Assembly (NCBI GenBank): GCA_020736575.1
Contig: JAGPYM010000032.1
Coordinates: 368,750-432,749 of the forward strand
Direction: 5' to 3'
Length of the DNA: 64,000 nt
DNA from: Thelonectria olida
Taxonomy: Eukaryota; Ascomycota; Sordariomycetes; Hypocreales; Nectriaceae
In this document: positions 46,468 through 57,205 of the stretch, piece after piece
How positions within the stretch are numbered: the stretch's first letter is position 1
How the letters are laid out: every line of letters begins with the position of its first letter
Program-made: the position numbers and the translations under genes
Notes under the pieces: model-generated
Seen by the model: the letters and a program-made list of their open reading frames with translations, nothing else
Told to the model about the DNA's origin: nothing
The model's database searches: none

Positions 46468-47513
46468 ATGGCAGAGTCTTTCAGCGTCAACACCTCTCCG
46501 TCGTCCGAGTATCAGGTGAGCTTGAAATCACACGCACGGTGGCAGAGGAAACCTGACGTTTTACGAGATCGACCAACCGATGCTAGTGGCGACGAATGCT
46601 CCTGGATACCCCAGCTCCGAGATTGAAGAGGATTCACCTTCACGATCCGGTAGACCCCAGGGGAGACCGCCACGAAGGGTCCACAGGGCCTTTCGCGAGC
46701 TCACCGCAGAAGAGTTTCAGGAACGGAGGACCAAAAGAAGATGCTGGACTCTCCAGTCGAGAGTGGAACGAATGGGACGAATTGGAGGAATCTTCTCTGC
46801 CACGATATTTTTGGATGCAACCTCTAGATGCTGGATCGGCACCATGGGTGTCCCCACAGGGCAGCAGATACCGAACCTCAACCGAATTGTGGGTATCGTC
46901 AGACAGGTGGCTCGAAGGCATGCTTATCTCACAATACATAGGTGGATGACTATCTCAACGGGGTTCGTACACCAAAGCCTCCGACCGAATTGCTGCACAG
47001 CGGAGATAGGTGGACCGAAACAGTCGTCCGCAAACGTATGCGGACAATCACAAAGCTCTTTGAGGGACTGAGAAGCATCAATCAAATTGCGTACATCTTG
47101 ATTGCTGACGTTCCCCATAAGACAAACTGGACTTGCATGGCTCATGTCCCCCAAGGAGTCGCCTCTCTGGGAGGACTGGAAGATCTCGTACGTGGCTCCT
47201 CTGATATAAATCGTGGACAAAAACGAAAGCTAAAGAAAGAACGCAGCTCAACGAAATGTCTGGAGGCCAACAGAACGTCCAGGCTCCTTTCTAGACCATC
47301 AGATATCAAAGTGGCGAGTGTTGATCGCCATGAATTTGAGTTGGCGGTAAATTGTATGTTCGTCCATGGCCCGCCAGCCTCGGACAGTTCGAAGAAAGAG
47401 ACTTGCAAATGGAGTTGCAGAGAATGGAGGAAGCCTTCAAAATCAGTGGAAATTACTGTATACAATCATGTATCGCATTTCGATTGCCCTTCCCGTCAAA
47501 CTTGGTGCCATGA
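46468..47513 (+). CDS. Orphan gene, exon model partly unresolved
   Basis: A start at 46468 (MAESFSVNTSPSSEYQ) joins through an intron 46516-46587 (GTGAGC, CTGAC branch, CTAG, phase 0) to a long coding-like frame (RIHLHDPVDPRGDRHEG ... EWNEWDELEESSLPRYFW ... STELWVSSDRWLEGMLISQY). At about 46935 the frame closes and a second long frame takes over (DDYLNGVRTPKPPTELLHSG, then DRWTETVVRKRMRTITKLFE). Either a frameshift or an intron from about 46912 to 46999 connects them. A further 41-nt intron at 47347-47387 would give a helical end (EERDLQMELQRMEEAFK) and a stop at 47511. The protein has an internal repeat, TELxxSxDRWxE. Not recognised; could be a pseudogene. Confidence 0.35.
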
Positions 47514-47647
47514 CATCGCTAGTGAAGAAGGTTGTCAATGCCCTTGGGCGCCTGCCGGCCCTTGCTGTCTTGTACCCAAAAGAGTCGTCCTATCAATGAC
47601 GGCAGATACGAAAGTTTGAAATAGTAAGAATAGAATAATCAAGATGC

Positions 47648-47648
<1 letters not shown>

Positions 47649-47695
<47 letters not shown>

Positions 47696-47707
47696 GCAAC
47701 AACAACT
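47649..47707. repeat. (AAC)n trinucleotide microsatellite
   Basis: About 20 CAA/AAC units with one CAG interruption near the 3' end. Lies between the orphan gene and the 3' end of the first P450. Confidence 0.95.
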
Positions 47708-47981
47708 AAATAAAAAAGACTTCACTCCACACAAACTAGGGACTAGTCGAGATCCTCAACACGGGGCTTGACGAATTTTCGCCATCGTTTATTGCCTTGG
47801 ATTCTTTTAGGGAAATGACCAGGAGTCCAGGTAGTCAATTTACTTGCATTTCTAGTTGCTGAGCTTGGAACATCCTCTATTGCAACAATGCTGACATAAG
47901 AGAGCTGAACTACCACCGCGAGGCCTTCCCTGTCTTGTGTTGTGGACCGTTGTAGTCCATAATACCGTAGTCTGCGGGCTA

Positions 47982-49853
47982 TTAAACGCACTGTTGTCGG
48001 CGGACCCAGACTGGGACAGGCCGATCAAATGTGTGAGACCCAAACGGCAACGTCCTATGCTTCGACGTAGTCTTCGCAGCCTCGGCAGGGTCTACAAATT
48101 TAACGTCCAGATTTCTCACAACCATAGCTACCGACGTGAGGATCACCCGCTTAGCCAATGCTTCTCCAGGACATCGGGAAGCCCCCCCTCCAAATGGAAA
48201 CCAGTGGCCTTGAACGCCTGCCAAATTGACTTTCGCTTGTCCTTGGTTTTTCGCCGTCTGTGGATTCATGTTTGTCCGTCGCCGCGTCCGCACCGGCCCG
48301 CTCGTGGAGTCGTCGGGATACTCGAGGAAACGATCAGCCCAGAACGAGTCCACCGGGTGCTCTGGACCACCACCGGGCAACCTGCGGCCGGTATTCCAGA
48401 ACGTCTCGTCTAGACCACCAAGCCACCCAGCGAACATGATCGGAACGCCGATTTTAACCTTCCAGTCCCCGGCGAGACGAAACTTATCGTGCAGAGAGGT
48501 CCGTCCAACGGCACTGGCAACACGTAATCGGAGCGTTTCGCAGTAGGCGGAGTTGAAAAGAGGAGCAGACTCCAGCTCAGGTAAGCTAGGACGGCTTGTG
48601 TCTAGCAGGAACGCTGTGGAAATCTCCTCCTGAACGCGACGAAGCAGTTCTTGATCCAAGAGGACGTGCATCATCATCCACATGGCCGCGGGTATGGTAT
48701 TGGCCACGGTGCTGTAGATTTGTGAGTAGACTTGTCAAAAACTTTCTGCAAGCTTTGGGGACTTGCGCGGGACTTACACGAAAAAGTATCCGAGCAAGAC
48801 AGTGGCAACGCCGTCGTCGGTGAAACCAAGGTCTTCGTGCTTGATGACCATTCTACGAACGTACTGGCTGCCCCAGATGGGTTCGTACTCGGCATCATAT
48901 AACCTCTCATCGCTCCAATCAAAATTCCGATGGCACCAGACTCGCCATTCATGGAAGTTGTCCCGCATCTTGTCGCGGGCCTTGTAGCTTGAGGGAACCA
49001 ACCACTTTGGGAGACCTCGGGAGACGGCAGGGAAAGCTCGATAGAAAGCCCAAAAGTCTTCGCAGAACGTCGGGCAAACTTTCAAGATGTTCTCGCCGTA
49101 TAAGGCTTCGACATTGGCCCGCAAAATGCGGTTTGCCATGAAGTCGAATAAATCGACAACAATGACCCAGTCATGACTAATGCCAGCCGCCGGGGAGAGC
49201 TCGGACACCAGGCTGTTCGTAAACCGTTCCACAACCGATCTCAGGTTCTGCCCTTGCAGGAATCGTACAAAGTCCTTTCGCTGGTGTTCCATTACTCGAC
49301 GGGACGTGTCTGGGTGGTTGGTGCGGTATCCAGCGCACTCCTCGAAATTCGAAATGTGCTCGTGATCAAAGACTCGAAAGTCCCTCTCCTGTAAGCCGAA
49401 GAAGACGTGAAGAGCATCAAATAGGCTGGGTGTCGGCACAAGATCACGGGAGCTTCGCCAAATCTTCTCTATTTGCGCACCGGGCATCGCCAAGTAGATT
49501 TCCTTACCGAGAAGCGGGATGCGAGCAGGAACCCCGCGTAGTCTCTTACTGCCGGAGAGTCAGTTCGAGGCCAGGTAGTAGTGATCAGAGCCAGAGCAAC
49601 CCCCAACTTACACAAGGGCCCGGAGAAACTTCTCTGGCCCAAAACCTAGAGAAAAGAGGTGGCCGACTCCTGGGAACCAGTAGGGCAGCACAGCAGGCTC
49701 CCTGGAGGACGTATGGTGTCGGGAGAGACGGAATCGAGCCCACGTATACGCGTAGGTACATGTAAACGGAAGCAGCAGGGTAATTAGAGAAAGAATAAAA
49801 TGACTATCAAGGCAGAACGATGCCAAGGCCGCGAGGCTGTCTCTCAACACCAT
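47982..49853 (-). CDS. Cytochrome P450, CYP7/CYP8-like, 580 aa, two introns
   Basis: Exon 1 49853-49612, exon 2 49548-48778, exon 3 48711-47982. Introns of 63 and 66 nt both use GTAAGT and phase 2. An N-terminal membrane helix (HFILSLITLLLPFTCTYAY) is followed by LPYWFPGVGHLFSLG. The I-helix lacks the usual AGxDTT and instead reads VANTIPAAMW, like the ANT.P motif of CYP7 and CYP8 enzymes. YCETLRLR is the K-helix ExxR, and FPFGGGASRCPGEALAK the heme loop with its cysteine. Relatives include sterol 7-alpha-hydroxylases and prostacyclin synthases in animals and many uncharacterised fungal P450s. An ER-anchored monooxygenase or isomerase is expected; the substrate is unknown. It is head-to-head with the next P450. 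Confidence 0.88.
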
Positions 49854-50299
49854 GATTGCAAGCTTAGGATGACACTCGAAATTCCTTTCTCACGACTGCG
49901 GGTTATTGTAGACGGACAAGTAGGAAGGTCTGAAAATTCGCCGGGGGAGTTTTACCGTCCATTGAAAGTAGACTGGGAAAGAAGAGTCACCGATGAGATG
50001 TTCGAGAGACGCATGGACGTGGCCCATTTTGGCTGCAATGTCCTCACGGACGCGGGTATTGAGCATCGTCTTCCTGTCTACGTGTTTCTATCCGCTTCGT
50101 CTCAAGCCAAAACTGGCCGACCGTTCTTTGGGCTCTCGAACCTGGTCCAATCCTTGCCAACACTATTATAAGCAGACTTCGAATTCTCTCGCTTGCTCCT
50201 ACGCTCATCTTGCTGTGGTTACCAACTACCATACAATCAATATACGTCTTGTTCAGATCTTTGTAATTCACTACTCAATCAGATTCCCAGAATTCCAAC
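49854..50299. promoter_or_regulatory. Divergent promoter between two P450 genes
   Basis: 446 bp separate the two start codons. A TATA-like tattataag lies near 50162, about 130 bp before the plus-strand start. Shared regulation is possible but not shown. Open frames within it are not credible genes. Confidence 0.45.
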
Positions 50300-51940
50300 A
50301 TGCACGGCACCCACCTACGACCTCTTCTCATTGCCAATGCCTTGTTTGCGTACACAAGGTCACGCGAACTAAGTGGTCACCTGTTCTATGCCATCGCTGT
50401 ATCTTGGGCAGTGACCTTATCTCTGCATCTCCTGGTCTGGCGCAGCTGGATCTATCCATACTACTGCTCGCCACTGCGGGACATCCCAACTGTCAAAGGA
50501 TGTCCGCTCTGGGGCCAATTTTTCGACATCATCGCTGAAGAGTGCGGCGTCCCGCAGCGGCGTTGGCATCAACAGTACGGGCCCGTCATCCGCTACTTCT
50601 TCCCTTTCGGCTCGGAAAGGCTGTCGGTGGCGGACGAAGGCGCGTTGAGGCGTATCACCGTGGAAAACCCTTACAACTATCCCAAGCCCGTTCGAGCCAA
50701 GCTGTGGATGACCCGCATTCTTGGTGAGGGCTTACTGTTGGCCGAGGGCGTTGACCACAAGATCCAACGAAGGGCATTGGCTCCCGCATTCTCCACACAA
50801 TCGATCCGAGACCTGGCACCGGTCTTCTGGGAGAAGGCGCTGCTCATGTCAAAGTGTTGGCGGGTCGAAATGAGGGACGCCAACGTGAGCACCAAGTCCA
50901 TCGAAGTGCTCGAATGGCTCAATCGTGCCACGCTAGACATCATCGGAAAGGCAGGATTCGGCTATGACATCGACTCCCTGAGGGAGCCCGCATCAGAGCT
51001 TCGAGAGGCATACCGTCTCATGTTCACTTTTGACATCTGGTCTCGCGTGTTCCACGGTGTTCAAGCCTTCATCCCCTCATCGAAGCACTTACCGGTCAAG
51101 ATGAACCGTGACATGGAGCAATCCCGCAACATCATCGTCAATGCGGCGACCGGTATTATCCGGGAGAAGCAGGCCGAAGCGAAGAGCGGCGGAGGCAAGG
51201 ACATCATGGCCTTGATCGCCAAGCACAACATGGAGCTCCAAGATGCAGGCGAGAGAGGCCTGTCTTCTGAGACGATGCGGGACCAGATCATCACGTTTCT
51301 GGGCGCTGGTCATGACACTACAGCCACTGCTGTGGCTTGGACGCTTCATCTCTTATCCACCCATCCCAAGGTCCAGTGTCGGCTGCGGGAAGAGATCAAC
51401 GCCCACTTTCCCCACTTGTTCGATCCAGGTGCACGTTTCGACATCACCAAGCTAGCCGACGCCGATGTCGACCAGCTCCCTTATCTTGATAACGTCTGCC
51501 GTGAATCTCTTCGATACATCCCGCCTATTCCACTGACGGTTCGTGAGGCCCTGACGGATGATGTGCTAGCGGGCTATTATGTGCCTGCCGGAACCACGGT
51601 TTACGTGATTGCCAACGCCATCAATCGTCTTCCCGAATATTGGGGCGATACTGCTGACCAGTTCGACCCCGACCGCTGGAACAATCTGCCTGCGACTTGG
51701 AGTCACCACGCCTTGATGACCTTCTCTCACGGACCCCGGGGCTGTATTGGACGGAAGTTTTCCGAGACGGAGATGAAGGTTCTGCTCTGTTGCTTGCTCA
51801 GTATGTTCAAGTTTGAGCGAGACGAGTCAACTCCCGATCCGGAAGCAGATAAGGCATGGAGATTGGTGTTGCGGCCAAAGCATGGTATGAAATTAAAGAC
51901 TACGGCAATTGAGACGGTTGTCGCAGAAGGAGTTCTCTAA
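50300..51940 (+). CDS. Cytochrome P450, single-exon, 546 aa
   Basis: ATG at 50300 preceded by CCAAC. An N-terminal membrane helix (LFYAIAVSWAVTLSLHLLV) lies at about residues 28-46. Then come LRDIPTVKGCPLWGQFF, the I-helix FLGAGHDTTATAVAW, the K-helix CRESLRYIPP, the PERF-type FDPDRWNN, and the heme loop FSHGPRGCIGRKFSETEMK. All key residues of a working P450 are present. The heme-loop and I-helix style is that of the large class-E group that includes CYP4- and CYP52/CYP53-like fatty-acid or aromatic hydroxylases and many cluster P450s. The subfamily cannot be fixed by eye. It sits between the CYP7/8-like gene and an epoxide hydrolase, suggesting a linked oxidation route (inference). Confidence 0.92.
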   Translation: MHGTHLRPLLIANALFAYTRSRELSGHLFYAIAVSWAVTLSLHLLVWRSWIYPYYCSPLRDIPTVKGCPLWGQFFDIIAEECGVPQRRWHQQYGPVIRYFFPFGSERLSVADEGALRRITVENPYNYPKPVRAKLWMTRILGEGLLLAEGVDHKIQRRALAPAFSTQSIRDLAPVFWEKALLMSKCWRVEMRDANVSTKSIEVLEWLNRATLDIIGKAGFGYDIDSLREPASELREAYRLMFTFDIWSRVFHGVQAFIPSSKHLPVKMNRDMEQSRNIIVNAATGIIREKQAEAKSGGGKDIMALIAKHNMELQDAGERGLSSETMRDQIITFLGAGHDTTATAVAWTLHLLSTHPKVQCRLREEINAHFPHLFDPGARFDITKLADADVDQLPYLDNVCRESLRYIPPIPLTVREALTDDVLAGYYVPAGTTVYVIANAINRLPEYWGDTADQFDPDRWNNLPATWSHHALMTFSHGPRGCIGRKFSETEMKVLLCCLLSMFKFERDESTPDPEADKAWRLVLRPKHGMKLKTTAIETVVAEGVL

Positions 51941-52255
51941 ATCCCGCTAGTGAAAGTGAAGCGCTTTATTCTGAAGGATTTTCTACCTTCACAAACGCGT
52001 ACGATAGGACACGGAGGGCAAAGGGAGGAACCAAGAGCAAGGCGTGAGTAGTGGAAGGAAAAAACACAAGAAGTAAGAGGAAACAAATCCCCCCCCCTTT
52101 TTTTTTTTTTTTTTTTTAAACAAATTCGGATGATTCGTTCAATTAATTACAGTATAACGTACGTAGTATACCTTGTTCTATTTTGCCTCACTTCTAATCA
52201 CGGTGTGTTTGCTTAACGTTGCTGCGAAAGACTCCCAGCACAACACCTGACCTCA

Positions 52256-53278
52256 TTAACCCGAGAATGACAATTTCCCCCGCAGCGCTTCAACCGTCCA
52301 TTCCCCCACTTGTTTGTTGACTTCCGTCGGTGCCTCCCACAGAGCCCAGTGAGAGGCTTCAACTTGCCCTCGAGTAAGATTCTCAAAATACTTCTCCATT
52401 CCAATTGATATGGCCGGCGGTAGAGCCTCGTCTCTGGTGACTTCCAAAAACAGGGCTGGCATTTGAAATTTGTGTTGCGTCCTCAACAGAGCCAGCTCGT
52501 CGTTGTAGTTGAGCTCACGTGTCCGGTACCAGTTCAGAGGTCCCTTCATCACTTTGTTCCCTCGAAGAAGGTACTTTTCAGCGTAGTAGTCTAGCTCGTT
52601 CTCAGTCAAAAGCCTTGATCGATTGAGCACGGCAAGATTCTCAAAGAGAACACCGTCCTTGGTGTTGAAGCCTGTCTCTCCCCTGGAGCCCATGCCACCG
52701 TAGAGTGCGTTGAGAAACTGCCGGACCTTGTTGCCGTCTTGAATTTCCTCTTCCACCGCCACCCCCTTGAATTGCAACTGGTAACTGAAATTGGCCAATC
52801 TCTCGCTCTTTACCACATCTTCTAGCGATGAGAATGTCGGAGACGGCGGGATGTACGGCGTTCCGATGCTGAAGACCCCAAGGACAAGGTCCGGATACCA
52901 CAAAGCTGTACGCCAAGCAACAGCACCGCCCCAGTCGTGGCCGCCCAGGATGACCTGTCCATCGCCAACAATGTTGCTAGCAAGGTCTTTGATGTCAGAA
53001 GCAATATTCTTGAAGGTGTAGTGCTCCAGATCCTCCGGGGCGTCGGTTGCGCCAAAGCCTAACATGTCTGGCACCACAACCCGAAATCCCAGAGACACGA
53101 AGTAGGGGACTTGATACCGCCACCCGAAGCCGAGATCGGGGAAGCCGTGGATAAGGAACATTGTGGCAACTGGCAATTCTTCGGGCTCGCATCTGATGCC
53201 ACGATATATTTTACCACGAACCCGAATGGCAAAAGGCTGGAATCTGCCATCTCCCGGTGCCAACTTGTCAATCCTCAT
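52256..53278 (-). CDS. Epoxide hydrolase, alpha/beta-hydrolase fold, 340 aa
   Basis: Single exon, ATG 53278. HGFPD at residues 44-48 forms the oxyanion-hole motif. GHDWGGAVAW carries the nucleophile Asp at about 115. A conserved His lies in EASHWALWEAP near 313. The cap domain between about 140 and 260 contains LNALYGGMG and tyrosines that could polarise the epoxide (for example in LNWYRTRELNY). This is the layout of soluble-type epoxide hydrolases, which add water to epoxides to give diols. There is no signal peptide, so it is likely cytosolic or ER-associated. Convergent with the P450 at 50300 (316 bp apart, with a C/T homopolymer tract near 52089-52119), it could act on epoxides made by that enzyme (inference). 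Confidence 0.88.
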   Translation of the reverse strand: MRIDKLAPGDGRFQPFAIRVRGKIYRGIRCEPEELPVATMFLIHGFPDLGFGWRYQVPYFVSLGFRVVVPDMLGFGATDAPEDLEHYTFKNIASDIKDLASNIVGDGQVILGGHDWGGAVAWRTALWYPDLVLGVFSIGTPYIPPSPTFSSLEDVVKSERLANFSYQLQFKGVAVEEEIQDGNKVRQFLNALYGGMGSRGETGFNTKDGVLFENLAVLNRSRLLTENELDYYAEKYLLRGNKVMKGPLNWYRTRELNYNDELALLRTQHKFQMPALFLEVTRDEALPPAISIGMEKYFENLTRGQVEASHWALWEAPTEVNKQVGEWTVEALRGKLSFSG

Positions 53279-53916
53279 TGTTTCAAAGACGAATCGGGAG
53301 TTTCTAACGGATGGCAGCCCTTTTTTGAACGGGCCGGAAACAAATCAATGCAGAAGGAAACGGCAGGGAATCAGCAAGCGTGTGTACAAGATAATGGAGA
53401 CATGAAGGCGACTTGCCTTTATGCAAATGTGCATTAGAAGCAACAGCCCCGACCCAAGTTGATCAGGCAGCCGAGCGAGGCAGAGCGGCTTTTCGGCGCT
53501 CATACGCTCACCCTCATTTTACGCCGGCACCTTGACCAGAAATGGCTGCGCATTCGATCGACCCCATGCATTCATTGCGTCCGTTACGGCCACCGAGATC
53601 GTTCGACTATGGGGACTACCCCCGCTACAACATGCTTGTCAAATGCAATATGCCCAACGGCTCGTTTCATGGACTCAGTCCCGGCTGAGCCGGCTTTATC
53701 ATGTTTATTGCCAAGGCCTCCGGGAGCCACAAAGGCCGACAAAATGTTTTCTTCGCCATAGACAAAAACCAACGCAAACCGTCAAAGTAGAGGTTATGCT
53801 TGCTCTTATGCTTTGATTCCTGCTACACTTATGGACAATCTTCACCCTTCGCTCTTCACATTTTCGTCTTCAAGCCTGTCAAATCGCATTCAAGCAGGTT
53901 CGGCAGGCTTCGCTGG
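53279..53916. other. Intergenic, nothing supported
   Basis: Promoter of the epoxide hydrolase and the 3' side of the BAH gene. Short frames only. Confidence 0.4.
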
Positions 53917-54745
53917 TTAGCGTGACATTCCAAAACAAGCTGATACGGGTACTTTGTGGTTGGTACTGACGATGAGTTGCCTCCGTAAACAGTCATATGT
54001 TTGTCTCCAGTAGAAGCGATTGCTACGCTTGTCGTCCCGTGAACTTCTCATTGCCCCCACATTTGCATGTCCATTAACGGTCATCACGTCGATAATGTCC
54101 ACTGTAATAGAAATAAGTCATAGTTCTACCAGGATGGGCCATACCAGAGACTCACTGTGATTAGACGCTACCAGCTCATTGTCGGCGTAGTGCGATGGGT
54201 GTCCATGCATTTGTGAGGTACCCGCCGCCGCTTGTGGTGGTATTTCCTCGGGCCAATACATCCAATAGACTCGGGCAAAGACGTGTTCTCTATCGACAGC
54301 TCTGATTTCCAATATGTAGGCGATCCAGTCGCGGCACGGCCTTTTTGCTGATGGATGAGTAGGATGGTCGTGAGGGAGGTCGGTAACTGTTGACAAGTGG
54401 GCTACCTTGACAAAGTCCCCTAAGTTAAAGCGTGTGCCGTGAACTTTGACGGATTGTTAGCGTTTACGTGGTGGTTGGACAAAGAAAGAAAGAACGAAGG
54501 GGAAAAGAGTGGTACTTGCAAAGAAAGCTTCGGTAAGCCTGCATCTGCCCCCATTCCACTGATGGTTGCAAGTGGTAGTAATCAGTTCTTGGATTCGCGA
54601 AAAAGGGAAATTGCTGGGTCAGTACCCTGTTTCTCCGATTTGTGCAAGTTTCATTCTTTTGTTGTCTTTTCGTATGCAATCTGAAATGAGCCCGACTCTT
54701 AAATTGTTCGAGCCGAAACTGAATTTCTTCATCGTTGGTTGTCAT
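53917..54745 (-). CDS. BAH-domain protein without PHD finger, 232 aa, two introns
   Basis: Exons 54745-54520, 54443-54156 and 54101-53917; 233 codons including stop. The second intron is GTGAGT...ATTACAG (54 nt). The first only fits in phase if it starts with GC (GCAAGT, the standard GC-AG donor) and ends CAAAG after a CGCTAAC branch. The BAH domain spans about residues 70-195: FNLGDFVKVAHL, then DWIAYILEIRA, EHVFARVYWMYWPEE, ELVASNHMDIID and RFYWRQTYD. This matches fungal EBS-BAH-PHD-type proteins, but I see no Cys/His-rich PHD finger afterwards. BAH domains read chromatin marks or mediate silencing contacts. Here it may be a shortened paralogue. Confidence 0.75.
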
Positions 54746-55452
54746 ATTGCTAGGACGCTATCCTTTATGGTGAGAGCAACGATAGGCCACCATCAGCGAG
54801 GATGTTCTGAATATAGGTGTTGGCAGAGCAGATACCGCGTCGTCGGAGACTGGCAATAAACTCTAGTAGATGAACTCACTACAGCTGAAAATGAAGCCTT
54901 CTCCTTACATGCATGACAGGACTGGCAAGATATATGCCGAAACGTGCGTCTGAAATGGGGCGCTACGCGGTAGCATCTTGTGCCAAACTTGACGGCGGCC
55001 AGCACCACCGCCAATACCACGATGTTGCCTTGAGTCCGGTATCAAACTATTACGGGTGTACACTATCTCTCTTTCCTTTTGTTTTTCCTTTTTTCCCTTC
55101 TCCTTCAAGGGCCAGTCCTCACGTGTGCGCACGGAAGCACATCAAGTTTGAGACATGCTTTTAGGAGTCATTTTAAGGTTCGAGTATTTTGTTTGGTCAG
55201 CGTACCTCCTTTGCTTAATCAAAATCCGTCCATGTCTCTCCATTCGCTCGATAGGCGGATAACGTCTTCGACGGATTAACAAGAATACCCCGTTCGTGAT
55301 AGGCGGACTGTATAAAAACGAGCATCCCAAAAGATTAGCAAACTCTGTCCGGAATGATTTTGGGCTTTCCTAGCGGACCAAGCCTGCTCACTCATACCAC
55401 CGGTTGAATAGGCGCAACAAACATCCAGGCCGTACCTTCTTTTCTACGAACA
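54746..55452. other. Intergenic, nothing supported
   Basis: Promoters of the BAH gene and the F-box/ankyrin gene. Nothing else seen. Confidence 0.4.
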
Positions 55453-56790
55453 ATGCTTCTTTCACTTCCTCCTGAGCTTGCGCGCATGATCGCCAAGTCC
55501 TGCCCATTGGGGACGCAGGCCTCACTCGTCTGCGCGTGCAAACGACTCTATGAAACGTGCAATCCTACCCTATACATGTGCGATGTTCAGAATTATGGTT
55601 CATCCTCTGTTTTCCACGCCATCACCCGATGCACCGATGACATCGTGGCTCTCGGCACACTTCAGGCCGCGGCGAAGGGTGGGGCAGACTTCAAACAGTG
55701 TCGGGATTTTCACGGAGTGCGGTCTTTTCTTCAAGAGCCCAGCCAGATCGCCGTTCATTCGCCGCTCTGCTTGGCGGCGAGTCGCGGCCGTAGTCGTATC
55801 GTTGGCTTCCTCCTCGATCGCGGCGTTTCCCCGGATGGGCCGGGGGGCGTAGTGACGCCGCCTCTGTTTCAAGCGATTGCCAACAAGCGAGACCTTGCAG
55901 CGGCATGGCTGGCAAGTCGCGGCGCATCGTTGGTACGGCCAGATTCGCCCCAGAACGCGCTTCGCGCCGCAATAGTAAACAGTCTTCCTACATTGACTGC
56001 GTATCTTGTCAGGTGTACCAGTCTGGATATGAATGAAAAGACCGTTCCCGGTCCGCCTAGTCTTGTTTTGGCCCTCCGTTCCGGACAGCCGTGGATGGTG
56101 CCCCATGTCATCAGTCTCGGCGCTGATGTGCGAGAGCCCATCTGGGAATTGTGTCGCACTCACCATTGGGCTGATGTTGTGGGGCTCTTGAACGCAGGGT
56201 CTGTTCATTTGGCCAAAGCCCTCGAGACGCGCGGGTGCTTGGATCTCATCGTTTTCGTGGCCACGCAAAAGGTTCCAGGCTTCTACAAGGACAAGCAAAT
56301 CGCCGTGATTGACAGGATCATCACTCTACAACGTGCGTTGGAATCGGAAAGCCAAGGAGAGAAAGAGGAACGACCGAAGGAGTTCTTAGATATGCTAGAG
56401 GGCCTACTACAGCGGACGTTGTCAATTCACCGAGCAGATTTGCCGATCGCATCCGTGCTGCTGCGTCATGGCGTGGGCATTCGTCCTGGCATTTACCTTG
56501 AATTACTAGAGGTCTTGGACGAGATGGAATTGAGCAGCTCTACTAGGCGGCGGCGTATTGTCTGTCAACACCGCAAATTGTTGAAGAGCTTTGATTTTTT
56601 GTTTTCATATGGCTCAAGCCTTTCTCCGGAGAAAAGAGATGCATCAATGGGCTACTTCCTCCGCAGAGTCCCGACCCAACTTGTGGAGCTAGTCCAGCAG
56701 CTGAAGAGTCGAAGTCTTTCGTTGACGGCACACGGCCTGCAGAAATTGGAAGGCGGGGCTTATCGAGGGGGACAAAGTGGATCCCGATGA
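55453..56790 (+). CDS. F-box and ankyrin-repeat protein, 445 aa
   Basis: Single exon. The N-terminal F-box reads LLSLPPELARMIAKSCPLG then ASLVCACKRLYETCNP (about residues 2-36). Ankyrin-type repeats follow: HSPLCLAASRGRSRIVGFLL, TPPLFQAIANKRDLAAAWLA, ALRAAIVNSLPTLTAYLV and SLVLALRSGQPWMVPHVI, each about 33 residues with the AA..G....V..LL pattern. The C-terminal third is helical without clear repeats. This is a common fungal type, with the F-box predicted to dock to Skp1 and ankyrins binding a target. The minus-strand frames here are shadows. The target is unknown. Confidence 0.75.
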   Translation: MLLSLPPELARMIAKSCPLGTQASLVCACKRLYETCNPTLYMCDVQNYGSSSVFHAITRCTDDIVALGTLQAAAKGGADFKQCRDFHGVRSFLQEPSQIAVHSPLCLAASRGRSRIVGFLLDRGVSPDGPGGVVTPPLFQAIANKRDLAAAWLASRGASLVRPDSPQNALRAAIVNSLPTLTAYLVRCTSLDMNEKTVPGPPSLVLALRSGQPWMVPHVISLGADVREPIWELCRTHHWADVVGLLNAGSVHLAKALETRGCLDLIVFVATQKVPGFYKDKQIAVIDRIITLQRALESESQGEKEERPKEFLDMLEGLLQRTLSIHRADLPIASVLLRHGVGIRPGIYLELLEVLDEMELSSSTRRRRIVCQHRKLLKSFDFLFSYGSSLSPEKRDASMGYFLRRVPTQLVELVQQLKSRSLSLTAHGLQKLEGGAYRGGQSGSR

Positions 56791-56893
56791 CAGGTACGCC
56801 GCTGACGTCCGGGGAGGGGGGATGGGGGGAAGGGGTCAGTCTTGTCTTCCGTTGGGATGTATGGGATATGGGGTTAGATGAAGGAAGGGGTGG

Positions 56894-56953
56894 GTAGATG
56901 AGGGGTGAGTAGATGAGGGGCGAGTAGATGAGGGGTGGGTAGATGAGGGGTGG
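56894..56953. repeat. 15-bp tandem repeat, four units
   Basis: Four copies of GTAGATGAGGGGTGA with small changes (TGA, CGA, TGG at the unit ends). It lies 3' of the F-box/ankyrin gene in a G-rich, T-poor strand. Confidence 0.9.
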
Positions 56954-57205
56954 GGAGGCAAAGGGGGGTGGAGACAAGCATAGAAGCCAAGGAAGAGTGT
57001 GATGCTATGCATTTATTGATCTTGCTGCAAATACCACTTATTCCATCCCATGAATGTATTCTTTCTTATTGCATCTCGCTGGCCTATATTGAGTCATCCC
57101 TTCTAAGAGTCAATGCGAGCGAGCTCGCGCTGGGAATACTTCATGCTTTCGCCTTTGACTGACTTTCCTTACCCACATTCCTTGACGCAGGGCGAAAGGC
57201 GCCCG

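Noticed and set aside
55600..56298. 232-codon minus-strand frame
   Set aside because: Antisense of the F-box/ankyrin gene; Arg/Cys-rich shadow without motifs.
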